Assembly: GCF_018449575.1 (NCBI RefSeq)
Contig: NZ_JAAVUT010000019.1
Coordinates: forward strand, 1 to 64,000
DNA length: 64,000 nt
From: Sodalis sp. dw_96
Lineage (GTDB): Bacteria; Pseudomonadota; Gammaproteobacteria; Enterobacterales; Enterobacteriaceae
Reading direction: 5' to 3'
A program made the position numbers and the translations under genes. Positions 56,011 through 64,000 of the stretch are shown here, piece by piece (position 1 is the first letter of the stretch; each line of letters begins with the position of its first letter). Below the pieces are notes generated by a model that ran no database searches, was not told the origin of the DNA, and saw only the letters and a program-made list of their open reading frames with translations.

Positions 56011-56802
56011 ATGTTTTCAGCCGCCCAGGTAGCGGATCTCAATCTGCTGGCATCGTTTTTGTCCTGCGATCAAACCCGGGGTGCTTCGCCGCAGCAGCTT
56101 GCCGGCTGTGGCAAAGCCGACCTGCTGGTGCTGCTGGGCAACGCGGTGCTTATTACCGCCGAACGCGTCTTTCAGGCCGCATCCGCCGGCGTCGCGCCTA
56201 AAATTCTCATCGCCGGCGGCGTGGGGCATGCCACTGAATTATTGTACCGGGCTGTGCAACGACATCCACTGTATCACGACGTCGCCACCGCCGGGCGCAG
56301 TGAAGCGGAGATACTGCGGGATATCGGCCGGCGGTTTTTTGGTCTGGCCGATGAGCGGATCCTGCTGGAAACCCAGTCCACCAACTGCGGCGACAATGCC
56401 CTACGGGCCCGTCAGGTATTGACGGCGGCCGGTGAACGGCCGCGCACCCTCATCCTGACGCAGGATCCGCTGATGCAGCGACGAACCGACGCCAGCTTCC
56501 GAAAGGTCTGGCAGGATAGTCCGGAAGTGAGGTTTATCAATTGGCCGACGCTGGTTCCGGGCTTTGAGGCGAAGGCGGGTCAGGTGGTATGGAGCCCGCG
56601 GGACAGCGCCGAATCATGGCCGTTGCCGCGTTTCGTTTCCCTGCTGCTGGGGGAAATCCCCCGGCTGCGCGACGCCCCGGGGGGTTACGGCCCGGCGGGG
56701 TCCGGTTTTATTGCCCACGTGGAGATCCCGCCGCGCATTGAAGCAGCCTATGCCCGTCTTGAGCCGGCGTTAAGATCAGAATACGGTGACCGGCTGATGT
56801 GA
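56011..56802 (+). CDS. ydcF: YdcF-like DUF218 protein
   Basis: DUF218/YdcF family protein of 263 residues (E. coli YdcF 266). The family core is visible: DLLVLLGNAVL near residue 36, KILIAGGVGHATELLY, AEILRDIGRRFFGL, ETQSTNCGDNALRARQVL, LILTQDPLMQRRTDASFRKVW and GYGPAGSGFIAHVE. YdcF binds S-adenosylmethionine in vitro, but its task is not known. In E. coli the gene is elsewhere; here it is inserted between csrB and yqcC. A ribosome site AAGGAG precedes ATG. Symbol given for resemblance, not synteny. Confidence 0.85.
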   Translation: MFSAAQVADLNLLASFLSCDQTRGASPQQLAGCGKADLLVLLGNAVLITAERVFQAASAGVAPKILIAGGVGHATELLYRAVQRHPLYHDVATAGRSEAEILRDIGRRFFGLADERILLETQSTNCGDNALRARQVLTAAGERPRTLILTQDPLMQRRTDASFRKVWQDSPEVRFINWPTLVPGFEAKAGQVVWSPRDSAESWPLPRFVSLLLGEIPRLRDAPGGYGPAGSGFIAHVEIPPRIEAAYARLEPALRSEYGDRLM

Positions 56803-56942
56803 GCCTAGGCATTGCGGCATTAGCGCCGGGCCGGGTTCAGTGCTATTCTCTGGCGTTTTGCAACCGGGGGGCAACGGCCTTTTAATCAGGTCTGTGTCGT
56901 TTCACAACCTCGGGGCGGCGGCCTTTCAGTTTGGAGCGCATC

Positions 56943-57287
56943 ATGAACTTACACCTTGAGATTCGGCAACATTTGTTTGATATCGAGCAGACGATGCAAG
57001 CCTTGGCGATTTGGCAATCGCAGCCGCCGGCGCAAACGGCATTCGACAGCATCGAGCCTTTCTGTATTGATACGATGCAGGCGGAGCAGTGGCTGCAATG
57101 GATTTTGCTGCCGCGCATGCATGCATTATTGGATAAGCACGCGCCGTTGCCGGCCCGTTTCTCCATCACCCCCTATTTCGAAGAAGCATTACCCGATGCC
57201 GCGCCGCTGTTGATTCAACTGCGGCGGCTGGATGATTTGCTTAACTCGAACCCCTCTTCCGGCGAGCGGACAGTCCAGCATGATTGA
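56943..57287 (+). CDS. yqcC: YqcC, DUF446 protein
   Basis: Small, probably helical cytosolic protein of 114 residues (E. coli 109). Conserved parts are FDIEQTMQALAIWQSQPPA, FCIDTMQAEQWLQWILLPRMHALLD and YFEEALP. The ATG at 56943 has GGAG seven bases upstream; the frame opens four codons earlier. The stop overlaps the start of truC, the same pair as in E. coli. Function unknown; the tie to truC suggests RNA modification, which is inference. Confidence 0.93.
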   Translation: MNLHLEIRQHLFDIEQTMQALAIWQSQPPAQTAFDSIEPFCIDTMQAEQWLQWILLPRMHALLDKHAPLPARFSITPYFEEALPDAAPLLIQLRRLDDLLNSNPSSGERTVQHD

Positions 57288-58065
57288 AATATGTTATCAG
57301 GATGAGTTTTTAGTGGCGGTGAACAAACCAGCCGGTTGGCTGGTGCATCGCAGCTGGCTGGATCGCCGGGAAAAGATTGTGGTCATGCAAACGGTACGGG
57401 ATATGCTGGGACAGCATGTGTTTACCGTACATCGTCTTGACCGGCCCACCTCGGGGGTGTTGTTGCTGGCGCTGTCCGCCGAGGTAGCCCATACCTTGTC
57501 CGGGGAGTTTGAGCAGCATCGGGTGAAAAAAACCTACCATGCGGTGGTGCGGGGTTATATGGATGGCGACGGCACTATTGATTATGCCCTGACGCAGGAG
57601 CTTGACAAGATTGCCGATAAATTCGCCCAGCCGGATAAAGCACCGCAGCCGGCCATAAGCCACTATCGCGCCTTGGCCCAGGTGGAAATGCCGGTGGCTA
57701 TCGGCCGCTATCCCACCTCCCGCTACAGTCTGATGGAGCTCACGCCGCAAACCGGCCGCAAGCATCAACTGCGCCGCCATCTTTCCCACGTCCATCATCC
57801 ACTGATTGGCGATTCCACCCATGGCGATCTGCGCCAAAATCGCGGCTTCGCCCGCACGTTCGACTGTCCGCGCCTGATGCTGCACGCCAGCCGTCTGGAA
57901 CTGGCGCACCCGGTAACCGGTCTGCCGCTGGTTATCGACGCAAAATGGGATCAGACCTGGCAAAATCTCCTGGGCCGGTTTCAATGGACCGGCATTCTCC
58001 CTGCTTATGAAAGGGTTGAGTTTGCCGCGGCCACGGGTCAGGATATGGCGACATTGACACGATAA
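57280..58065 (+). CDS. truC: TruC, tRNA pseudouridine(65) synthase
   Basis: RluA-family pseudouridine synthase that modifies U65 in tRNAs. The catalytic aspartate is in [15 protein letters not shown] (about residue 55), with [18 protein letters not shown] before it and [20 protein letters not shown] after it, as usual for the family. The ATG at 57280 gives [13 protein letters not shown], 261 residues (E. coli 260), and overlaps the yqcC stop. The frame starts 16 codons earlier. yqcA follows after about 25 bases, as in E. coli. Confidence 0.95.
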   Translation: MIEICYQDEFLVAVNKPAGWLVHRSWLDRREKIVVMQTVRDMLGQHVFTVHRLDRPTSGVLLLALSAEVAHTLSGEFEQHRVKKTYHAVVRGYMDGDGTIDYALTQELDKIADKFAQPDKAPQPAISHYRALAQVEMPVAIGRYPTSRYSLMELTPQTGRKHQLRRHLSHVHHPLIGDSTHGDLRQNRGFARTFDCPRLMLHASRLELAHPVTGLPLVIDAKWDQTWQNLLGRFQWTGILPAYERVEFAAATGQDMATLTR

Positions 58066-58090
58066 ATATTTATGCGAGGGAGTTAGGCCA

Positions 58091-58543
58091 ATGGCACAAG
58101 TGGGTATTTTTGTCGGCACGGTCTACGGTAATGCGTTATTGGTTGCCGAAGAAGCGGAAACCATTCTGGTGGAACAAGGCCATGAGGTGAAGCTGTTCGA
58201 AGAGGGTACGCTGGAATCCTGGCAATTTTATCGGCATCATTTTGCGCTGATCGTTACCTCCACCACCGGCCAGGGAGATTTTCCCGACAGCATCGCCCCG
58301 CTGTTCCAGGCGGTGAAAGAGCACGTGGGTTATCAGCCGGAATTGCGTTACGGGTTGATTGCATTGGGAGACAGCAGCTACGAGAATTTCTGCGGAGCGG
58401 GGCATACCTTTGATGCTCTGCTACAGGAGCAGGGCGCTGTCAGGATCGGTCAACTGCTGGAAATCGACGCACAGGAAAATCCCGAACCGGAAGTTGTGGC
58501 CATCCCCTGGGTGGAGAAGTGGAGCGGTCTGATCGGCGCCTGA
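58091..58543 (+). CDS. yqcA: YqcA, flavodoxin
   Basis: Flavodoxin-like FMN protein of 150 residues (E. coli 149). The FMN phosphate loop is [17 protein letters not shown] near the N-terminus, the isoalloxazine contacts are [10 protein letters not shown] and [14 protein letters not shown]. It can act as an electron carrier, but its partner is not known. A ribosome site GAGGGAG precedes ATG at some distance. The next gene, yaeH, is on the other strand and begins the part that does not adjoin yqcA in E. coli K-12. Confidence 0.94.
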   Translation: MAQVGIFVGTVYGNALLVAEEAETILVEQGHEVKLFEEGTLESWQFYRHHFALIVTSTTGQGDFPDSIAPLFQAVKEHVGYQPELRYGLIALGDSSYENFCGAGHTFDALLQEQGAVRIGQLLEIDAQENPEPEVVAIPWVEKWSGLIGA

Positions 58544-58605
58544 AGCGTCCAGCCCCGGAGTCTCTGACCGCCGGGGACGGAAGCCTTGGGGCCTTGGCCC
58601 TGCCC

Positions 58606-58998
58606 TCAGGATTTGCCGCGGGTCAGCTTTTCCAGATCCGCCTCGATCTCGGCTATTTTATTGGTCACCACGCTGTCAAGATGGCGCAGATCGTCCAGGA
58701 TTTTTTGCTTTAAATCCACTTCAGTTTGATCCCGCAGGCAGAGCTGATCCAGCTCGTCGATCACATAACGCAGGTTGGGGCTGATTTCGTTGATTTCACG
58801 GTAACCCTCTGCGGCGTTATCGGAAACCACGGTTTTACGCTGGCGCGGGTATTTAAATTTCACGCTTTTAGCGAAAAATTCACCTTTGTCCCGGCGAAAA
58901 TAAATTTTCAGAATATCGTTATTGGCTTCCTGACGCAGGCTGTAACGGTCGATATCGTCCGGATGATTTACGCCAAGGCTTTTCAAGTTATCGTACAT
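58606..58998 (-). CDS. yaeH: YaeH, UPF0325/DUF3461 protein
   Basis: A 130-residue, highly charged cytosolic protein, very like E. coli YaeH (128): [54 protein letters not shown] and a coiled-coil-like C-terminus ([20 protein letters not shown]). Function unknown. It lies next to dapD as in E. coli. Confidence 0.94.
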   Translation of the reverse strand: MYDNLKSLGVNHPDDIDRYSLRQEANNDILKIYFRRDKGEFFAKSVKFKYPRQRKTVVSDNAAEGYREINEISPNLRYVIDELDQLCLRDQTEVDLKQKILDDLRHLDSVVTNKIAEIEADLEKLTRGKS

Positions 58999-59135
58999 AG
59001 GGCTACCTCTGGTGTGTAATATCCTGTGATGAGTATGACGCCCTCAGGCGCCATAAAATGTGATAAACGGCTTGCATTACAGCCGGCTCTCTATCCGTGG
59101 GGGCCGCGCGGGAAGCGCATTCGCCAATAAAGATA

Positions 59136-59960
59136 TTAGTCTATCGTTCTTAATAACTCATTGATGCCGACTTTACCGCGGGTTTTTTCGTCGACTTTTT
59201 TAACGATAACCGCACAGTACAGGCTATAACGCCCATCTTTAGACGGCAGGTTGCCTGATACCACCACTGAACCGGCCGGAACGCGTCCATAATGCACTTC
59301 ACCGGTTTCGCGATCGTAAATTTTGGTGCTCTGCCCGATAAAAACCCCCATGGAGATAACCGAACCGGTTTCAACAATGACCCCTTCCACCACTTCGGAG
59401 CGTGCGCCGATAAAGCAGTTGTCTTCAATAATGGTGGGGTTGGCCTGCAGCGGCTCAAGCACCCCGCCGATGCCGACACCGCCGGACAAATGGACATTCT
59501 TGCCGATTTGCGCGCAAGATCCCACTGTGGCCCAGGTATCCACCATGGTGCCTTCGTCCACATAAGCGCCGATATTGACATAAGAAGGCATCAACACGGT
59601 ATTGCGGGCGATAAACGCGCCCTGGCGAACGGTGGCGGGGGGCACCACCCGGAAACCTTCCCGCTGGAAGCGCGCCTGATCGTAACCGGCAAATTTCATC
59701 GGCACTTTATCAAAATAGCGCGTTTCCGCCCCGTCCATAAGCTGGTTGTCGCTGATACGGAATGACAGCAATACCGCTTTTTTCAACCATTGATGGGTTA
59801 TCCATTCGCCATTGATTTTTTCCGCCACCCGCAGCGTGCCGCTGTCCAACTGGGCGATGACCTGGTTAACCGCATCGCGGGTAACGTTATCCGCCGTTGC
59901 CGGCGTGATGTCCCCACGGCGTTCAAAGGCATTTTCAATGATCTGTTGTAATTGCTGCAT
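59136..59960 (-). CDS. dapD: DapD, tetrahydrodipicolinate N-succinyltransferase
   Basis: Lysine and diaminopimelate synthesis: succinylates tetrahydrodipicolinate, in the cytosol, as a left-handed beta-helix trimer. The hexapeptide repeat part is seen at [40 protein letters not shown] and [20 protein letters not shown]. The 274 residues match E. coli DapD exactly. It shares the lysine pathway with lysA at 8195 but is not linked. It is about 56 bases after the glnD start-proximal end would suggest otherwise: glnD lies upstream of it on the chromosome's minus strand in the order map-glnD-dapD-yaeH, as in E. coli. Confidence 0.97.
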   Translation of the reverse strand: MQQLQQIIENAFERRGDITPATADNVTRDAVNQVIAQLDSGTLRVAEKINGEWITHQWLKKAVLLSFRISDNQLMDGAETRYFDKVPMKFAGYDQARFQREGFRVVPPATVRQGAFIARNTVLMPSYVNIGAYVDEGTMVDTWATVGSCAQIGKNVHLSGGVGIGGVLEPLQANPTIIEDNCFIGARSEVVEGVIVETGSVISMGVFIGQSTKIYDRETGEVHYGRVPAGSVVVSGNLPSKDGRYSLYCAVIVKKVDEKTRGKVGINELLRTID

Positions 59961-60016
59961 CCTATCTGTGTCCCGTGTCTTGTCGAATGAAATGAATTAA
60001 CTCGTCATCACTTGTA

Positions 60017-62692
60017 TCATATTTTTTCGTTTGGAGTGAGCGCCTCCGTTAAGCGCCGCTGCAATTCCTGGCGGATCGCCGGACTCAATGCGCGTCGGTC
60101 GCTGCCGGCCAGGATAAACAAGTCCTCCACCCGTTCGCCGATGGTGGAAATCCGGGCGCCGTGGAGCGATACGCCCAAATCCACAAACACCTCGCTGACC
60201 CGTGCCAGCAGGCCGGGCTGATCCAGTGCCGTCAACTCCAGATAACTACGCCGGTCGGAGTGTCCCGGCAGGAAATCCACCAGAGTGGGCACAAAGAAAT
60301 GACGGAGTTTGGGCGAGGGTCGCCGCGAGCGCGGATGCTGGTATTTGCCGGGTTGCAGCGTTTGCAGCAGCGCCAGGCAAATCATGTTGTGGCGATCCGG
60401 CGCCAGCGGGCTGCCGTCCGGTTCAAGCACCACAAAGGTGTCCATGGCCATTCCGTCGCGGTTGGTGAAGATTTGCGCGTCATGGACGCTCAGGTTACGC
60501 CGGTCCAGTTCCCCCGCCACGGCGGCGAACAGGTAAGGACGGTCCTGGCTCCAAATGAATATTTCCGTGCCGCCGCGGGTGGCCTGTGGACTGATGAGCA
60601 CCAGGGGCTTTTCGGAGTTGTGCTCCAGTAAGTGGCGGGCGTGCCAGGCCAACTGATTGGGGGAGTGACGCAGGAAATAGTCCGCGCGGCAGCGGCTCCA
60701 AAGAAGATTCAGCGCCTCTTCGTCAACGTTTTCCATGCGCAGCAGCGCAAGCGCCTGCGAGCGGTGGTGACGGATGCGCGCGCGCATATCCGGCATATTT
60801 TGCATGCCGCGCCGCAGCTGTTTTTCCGTGGCGAAAAACAGCTCGCGCAACAGGCTTTGCTTCCAACTGTTCCACAGGGTCTCATTGGTGGCGCAGATAT
60901 CGGCCACCGTCAGGCAAAGCAAATAGTGCAGCCGGCTTTCCGTTTGCACATCGGCGGCAAAATGCTGCACCACCGCCGGGTCCTGGATGTCCCGCCGCTG
61001 AGCGGTTACCGACATGACCAGATGGAATTGCACCAGCCAGGCCACCAGCTGCGCTTCGCGGGAGTGCAGACCATGCAGCTCGGCGAATTCCATTGCATCT
61101 TTGGCGCCGAGGGTGGAGTGATCGCCGCCGCGCCCTTTGGCGATATCGTGAAACAGCGCCGCCAGCAATAACAGATGCGGGTGCGCCAGCCGGGGGAAGA
61201 GCTCGACACACAGCGGGTGCTTGGGCCGCTCTGTCTCGTCGGCGAAGCTCTCCAGTTTCATCAATACCTGGATTGTGTGCTCATCCACGGTATAGGCGTG
61301 AAACAGGTCAAACTGCATCTGTCCGACAATATTGCCCCACTGCGGCATATAGGCCCATAACACGCTGTGGCGATGCATGGGCAGCAAGGCATGCCGTACC
61401 GCCCCCGGATGGCGAAGGATAGCCATGAAAAGCTGCCGGGCCTCGGGGATATTGCACAGCGGGCCGTCGAGATGACGACGGGCATAACGCAGCTGGCGGA
61501 GGGTGGCGGAATAGATGCCGGAGATGTTCTGATGCTGCACCATCCGATAGAACATGCGCAGTATCGCTTCGGGCCGGCGGGCGAACAGGGTATCGTCCCG
61601 TAAATCGATCAGGTCGCCGCGCAGTTGGAAGTCTTCGTCCAGCGGCTGTGGCTTCTCGTCCGGCGCCAGCGCCAGGATGGCTTCGTCAAACAGTTGCAGC
61701 AGCATCTGATTCAGTTCGCTGACCCTGCGGGTGACGCGGAAAAAATCCTTCATCATACGTTCAACCGGCACATTGCCCTCGCCGCGATAACGCAGTATCT
61801 GCGCCACGCTTTGCTGCCGGTCGAATAACAGACGATTATCATAGCGGGTTATGGCCAGATGCAGCGCAAAACGGATACGCCATAAGAAACTCTGGCATTC
61901 ATTGAGCTCATCGCGTTCGGCCTGGGTCAAAAAACCGAACCCCACCATTTCGTCCATGGAAGTGGCGCCGAAGTGGCGATGGGCCACCCATAACAGCGTA
62001 TGGATATCCCGCAGGCCGCCGGGGCTGCTTTTAATATCCGGCTCAAGGTTATAGCTGGTGCCGTGGTAACGCTGATGGCGCTCCTCCTGCTCCGCCAGCT
62101 TGGCGGGGAAGAATTGGCTTGATGGCCAAAAATCCTCGCTGAAAATGCTCTTTTGCAATTTCAGGAACAGCGCCACATCGCCGCATATCAGGCGGGACTC
62201 GATAAGATTGGTGGCGACGGTCAGGTCAGCCTTACCCTCTTGCAGGCATTGGTCGAGGCTGCGTACGCTTTGGCCCACTTCCAGTTTCAAATCCCAGAGC
62301 AGCGTCAGCAATTCGCTGATATGCTGCGCCTGCGGTGCGGTGAGGGGGTTCTGGCTCAATACCAGCACATCGATATCCGATAGCGGATGAAGTTCGGCGC
62401 GCCCATAGCCTCCCACCGCCACCAGCGCGGTTTCCGGCGCCGCGTCGAAACCGTGAAAGCGCCAGAGCTGCCGCAGCAACTGGTCGATATAGAGGGCGCG
62501 GGCGTCTATCAGCGTTTCCGCCGGTACGCCGGCGTTAAAGGCATCCGCCAGCCAGGCGTGGAAATCATCCAGACGATCCCTCAGGAAGGCGCGATTCAGG
62601 TCCTCATCGGGCCAGGTCAACGGCGATGAGGGTTTGATCGGCAGAATACTGTCGACGGGGGGTTCGGCATACTGAAGGATTCTATCCGGCAT
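60017..62692 (-). CDS. glnD: GlnD, bifunctional PII uridylyltransferase / uridylyl-removing enzyme
   Basis: Nitrogen sensor that uridylylates PII proteins when glutamine is low and removes UMP when it is high. The nucleotidyltransferase domain has [20 protein letters not shown]; the HD domain has [18 protein letters not shown]; two C-terminal ACT domains (about 705-790 and 815-891, the latter with [20 protein letters not shown]) sense glutamine. It is 891 residues long, E. coli 890. Gene order map-glnD-dapD, all on the same strand, follows E. coli. With PtsP at 20144 it belongs to the nitrogen control set in this window. Confidence 0.97.
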   Translation of the reverse strand: MPDRILQYAEPPVDSILPIKPSSPLTWPDEDLNRAFLRDRLDDFHAWLADAFNAGVPAETLIDARALYIDQLLRQLWRFHGFDAAPETALVAVGGYGRAELHPLSDIDVLVLSQNPLTAPQAQHISELLTLLWDLKLEVGQSVRSLDQCLQEGKADLTVATNLIESRLICGDVALFLKLQKSIFSEDFWPSSQFFPAKLAEQEERHQRYHGTSYNLEPDIKSSPGGLRDIHTLLWVAHRHFGATSMDEMVGFGFLTQAERDELNECQSFLWRIRFALHLAITRYDNRLLFDRQQSVAQILRYRGEGNVPVERMMKDFFRVTRRVSELNQMLLQLFDEAILALAPDEKPQPLDEDFQLRGDLIDLRDDTLFARRPEAILRMFYRMVQHQNISGIYSATLRQLRYARRHLDGPLCNIPEARQLFMAILRHPGAVRHALLPMHRHSVLWAYMPQWGNIVGQMQFDLFHAYTVDEHTIQVLMKLESFADETERPKHPLCVELFPRLAHPHLLLLAALFHDIAKGRGGDHSTLGAKDAMEFAELHGLHSREAQLVAWLVQFHLVMSVTAQRRDIQDPAVVQHFAADVQTESRLHYLLCLTVADICATNETLWNSWKQSLLRELFFATEKQLRRGMQNMPDMRARIRHHRSQALALLRMENVDEEALNLLWSRCRADYFLRHSPNQLAWHARHLLEHNSEKPLVLISPQATRGGTEIFIWSQDRPYLFAAVAGELDRRNLSVHDAQIFTNRDGMAMDTFVVLEPDGSPLAPDRHNMICLALLQTLQPGKYQHPRSRRPSPKLRHFFVPTLVDFLPGHSDRRSYLELTALDQPGLLARVSEVFVDLGVSLHGARISTIGERVEDLFILAGSDRRALSPAIRQELQRRLTEALTPNEKI

Positions 62693-62884
62693 ATGAGGCC
62701 CATGGTAAAGCCGGTAACTCCGCGGGGGGGCAGCCCGACCCCGGCATTACCGCACGAGTAGTAGGTCTGTGCCGGGGAACGGGATTCGGCAACTGCCGCC
62801 GGTTACCCGCCCCGGGTTACTGATGAAGTCCGCCGTTTCGGCTTTCAGCGCCGGACCCGATGCGGTATCGGCGCGAGCCGTGAC

Positions 62885-63679
62885 TCAGGCCGGATGCGTA
62901 ATCACCTGCGGCAGGGTGTCGTCGCTGCGCAAGGTCATAATTTCGCATCCATTATCCGTCACCACAATAGTATGTTCATATTGCGCCGACAAGCTGCGAT
63001 CCTTGGTTTTTACCGTCCAGCCGTCTTTCATGGTGCGGATGCGGTAGTCGCCGGCGTTCACCATGGGTTCGATGGTGAAGGCCATGCCCGGCTGCAGCAC
63101 CACGCCGCCGTCATCGGCATCATAATGCAGCACCTGCGGATCTTCATGAAAGCCCCGGCCGACGCCGTGCCCGCAATACTCCCGCACCACGGAAAAACGT
63201 TCCGCTTCGACGAATTGCTGGATTGCCTTGCCCAAGGTGCGCAGGCGAATGCCCGGTTTTATCATCTTGATGGCCAGGTTCATGCTCTCCTTGGTGACCC
63301 GGCACAGGCGCTCGCCGAGGATGGTGGGTTTGCCCACCAGATACATTTTCGAGGTATCGCCATGGAAGCCGTCTTTAATCACCGTGACATCGATATTGAC
63401 TATATCGCCGTCTTTCAGTTTTTTTTCATCCGAGGGAATCCCGTGGCAAACCACTTCATTCACCGAAATACAAACGGATTTGGGAAAGCCGTGATAGCCG
63501 AGGCTTGCGGAAATGGCGTGCTGATGCTCGGTAATATGCTGATGGCAGAGACGATCCAGTTCGCCGGTGCTTACACCCGGCACAACATAAGGTTCGATAA
63601 TTTCCAGAACTTCGGCGGCCAGATGGCCGGCAACGCGCATTTTTGCTATATCGTCAGAATTTTTAATGGGAATAGCCAT
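62885..63679 (-). CDS. map: Methionine aminopeptidase
   Basis: Removes the N-terminal methionine from new proteins; essential metalloenzyme of the type I family. The metal ligands are in VNIDVTVIKDGFHGDTSKMY (two aspartates), CGHGVGRGFHEDPQV (histidine), FTIEPMVNAG (glutamate) and YEHTIVVTDNG (glutamate). The ATG at 63679 gives 264 residues beginning MAIPIKNSDDIAKMRVAG, as in E. coli; the frame opens 11 codons earlier. Divergent from the rpsB promoter region to the right. Confidence 0.97.
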   Translation of the reverse strand: MAIPIKNSDDIAKMRVAGHLAAEVLEIIEPYVVPGVSTGELDRLCHQHITEHQHAISASLGYHGFPKSVCISVNEVVCHGIPSDEKKLKDGDIVNIDVTVIKDGFHGDTSKMYLVGKPTILGERLCRVTKESMNLAIKMIKPGIRLRTLGKAIQQFVEAERFSVVREYCGHGVGRGFHEDPQVLHYDADDGGVVLQPGMAFTIEPMVNAGDYRIRTMKDGWTVKTKDRSLSAQYEHTIVVTDNGCEIMTLRSDDTLPQVITHPA

Positions 63680-63828
63680 GAATAGATCCGCAGTCGGCGT
63701 ACGCGTCGACAATGTATGATTACAATAAAATAAAGGATAATGTTATCAGCCAAGCCAAAGACTGCCAAATTATCATTTGGCGGAGCGGCGGCAAAGAACA
63801 AATAGTGGAGTCTCGACGCGGATTATGG

Positions 63829-63834
63829 TATAAA
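63829..63834 (+). promoter_or_regulatory. Probable -10 element of the rpsB promoter
   Basis: TATAAA preceded by TATGG and followed by the GC-rich discriminator GCGCGCC, as typical of ribosomal protein promoters under ppGpp control. No clear -35 was seen. Assigned by position between map and the rpsB leader. Confidence 0.4.
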
Positions 63835-63887
63835 GCGCGCCGACGATCGGCGTAGAGTATTTTGGTCTTATGCGCCGCTCAGATCAA

Positions 63888-63949
63888 CTATACCCATTAG
63901 ATTTCGAGTCGCGGCCAACACAGCTGCAACTCAAAAGATAAAGGGTATA
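63888..63949. repeat. TATACCC palindromic repeat, short variant
   Basis: Ends TATACCCATTAGATTTCGAG and CAACTCAAAAGATAAAGGGT-ATA are inverted, flanking GCGGCCAACACAGCTG. It lies between the promoter-like motif at 63829 and the rpsB leader motif at 63950. Confidence 0.75.
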
Positions 63950-64000
63950 AACTCAATTGTGTTATTACACACACGTATCGGCACATGTGCCGGGGTGCCT
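63950..64000 (+). promoter_or_regulatory. 5' part of the rpsB (ribosomal protein S2) mRNA leader, cut by the window end
   Basis: The sequence with the hairpin TGTGTTATTACACACA, then CACGTATCGGCACA and GCCGGGGTGCC, resembles what I recall of the E. coli rpsB leader, which also lies divergent from map and carries the S2 feedback structure. CGGCACATGTGCCG is a perfect palindrome here. The rpsB gene itself is beyond the window. Confidence 0.6.

Larger units (their letters stand above)
63680..63949. other. map-rpsB divergent intergenic region
   Basis: No gene in about 270 bases. It should contain the promoters of map (leftwards) and rpsB (rightwards). It includes a TGGTATAAA promoter-like motif and a palindromic repeat copy, listed separately. 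Confidence 0.6.

Overview
The window is a chromosomal segment of a gammaproteobacterium of the order Enterobacterales. From about 7 kb to the right end almost every gene is a full-length match to an Escherichia coli gene, in nearly the same local order. Gene content and the small palindromic repeats bounded by TATACCC and GGGTATA fit a relative of the Sodalis/Pectobacteriaceae/Yersiniaceae side of the order better than E. coli itself. No species can be fixed from the sequence alone.

Left part (1-7 kb), accessory. An AT-rich edge carries a peptidoglycan glucosaminidase overlapping a small exported SH3-like protein, laid out like a toxin and its immunity partner. After a gene-poor stretch come a quinone oxidoreductase, a cytochrome P450 with a twin-arginine export signal (unusual), an exported protein of unknown function and an MFS exporter.

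Conserved block (7-49 kb). lysR-lysA and galR are followed by the OmrA-type small RNA, a GNAT acetyltransferase, aas-lplT, tas, ygdR, ygdQ, mutH, a DnaA-box region, rppH-ptsP, lgt-thyA, the minor pseudopilin cluster ppdA-ppdB-ygdB-ppdC, recC-ptrA-recB-recD, argA (two ARG boxes) divergent from amiC, two initiator tRNAs, mltA, tcdA, csdE-csdA, ygdI, the small RNA GcvB divergent from gcvA, then ygdD-rlmM.

Right part (49-64 kb). A two-domain NagZ-type glycoside hydrolase occupies the place where E. coli has the fucose genes. It is followed by xni, ppnN, queF, syd, the Csr-sequestering RNA CsrB with a distal perfect UvrY/GacA-type palindrome, a ydcF-like gene, yqcC-truC-yqcA, and then, by a junction not found in E. 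coli K-12, yaeH-dapD-glnD-map and the start of the rpsB leader.

Three well-known regulatory RNAs (OmrA, GcvB, CsrB) were recognised from sequence and position; GcvB has an enlarged first loop. DNA repair (RecBCD, MutH, Xni), lysine and cell-wall biosynthesis (LysA, DapD, AmiC, MltA, Lgt), and nitrogen and phospholipid control (GlnD, PtsP, Aas/LplT) dominate. No insertion sequence, CRISPR array or rRNA was seen. The most unusual items are the exported P450, the possible effector-immunity pair at the edge, the enlarged GcvB and a repeat copy inside the inferred rpsB leader.
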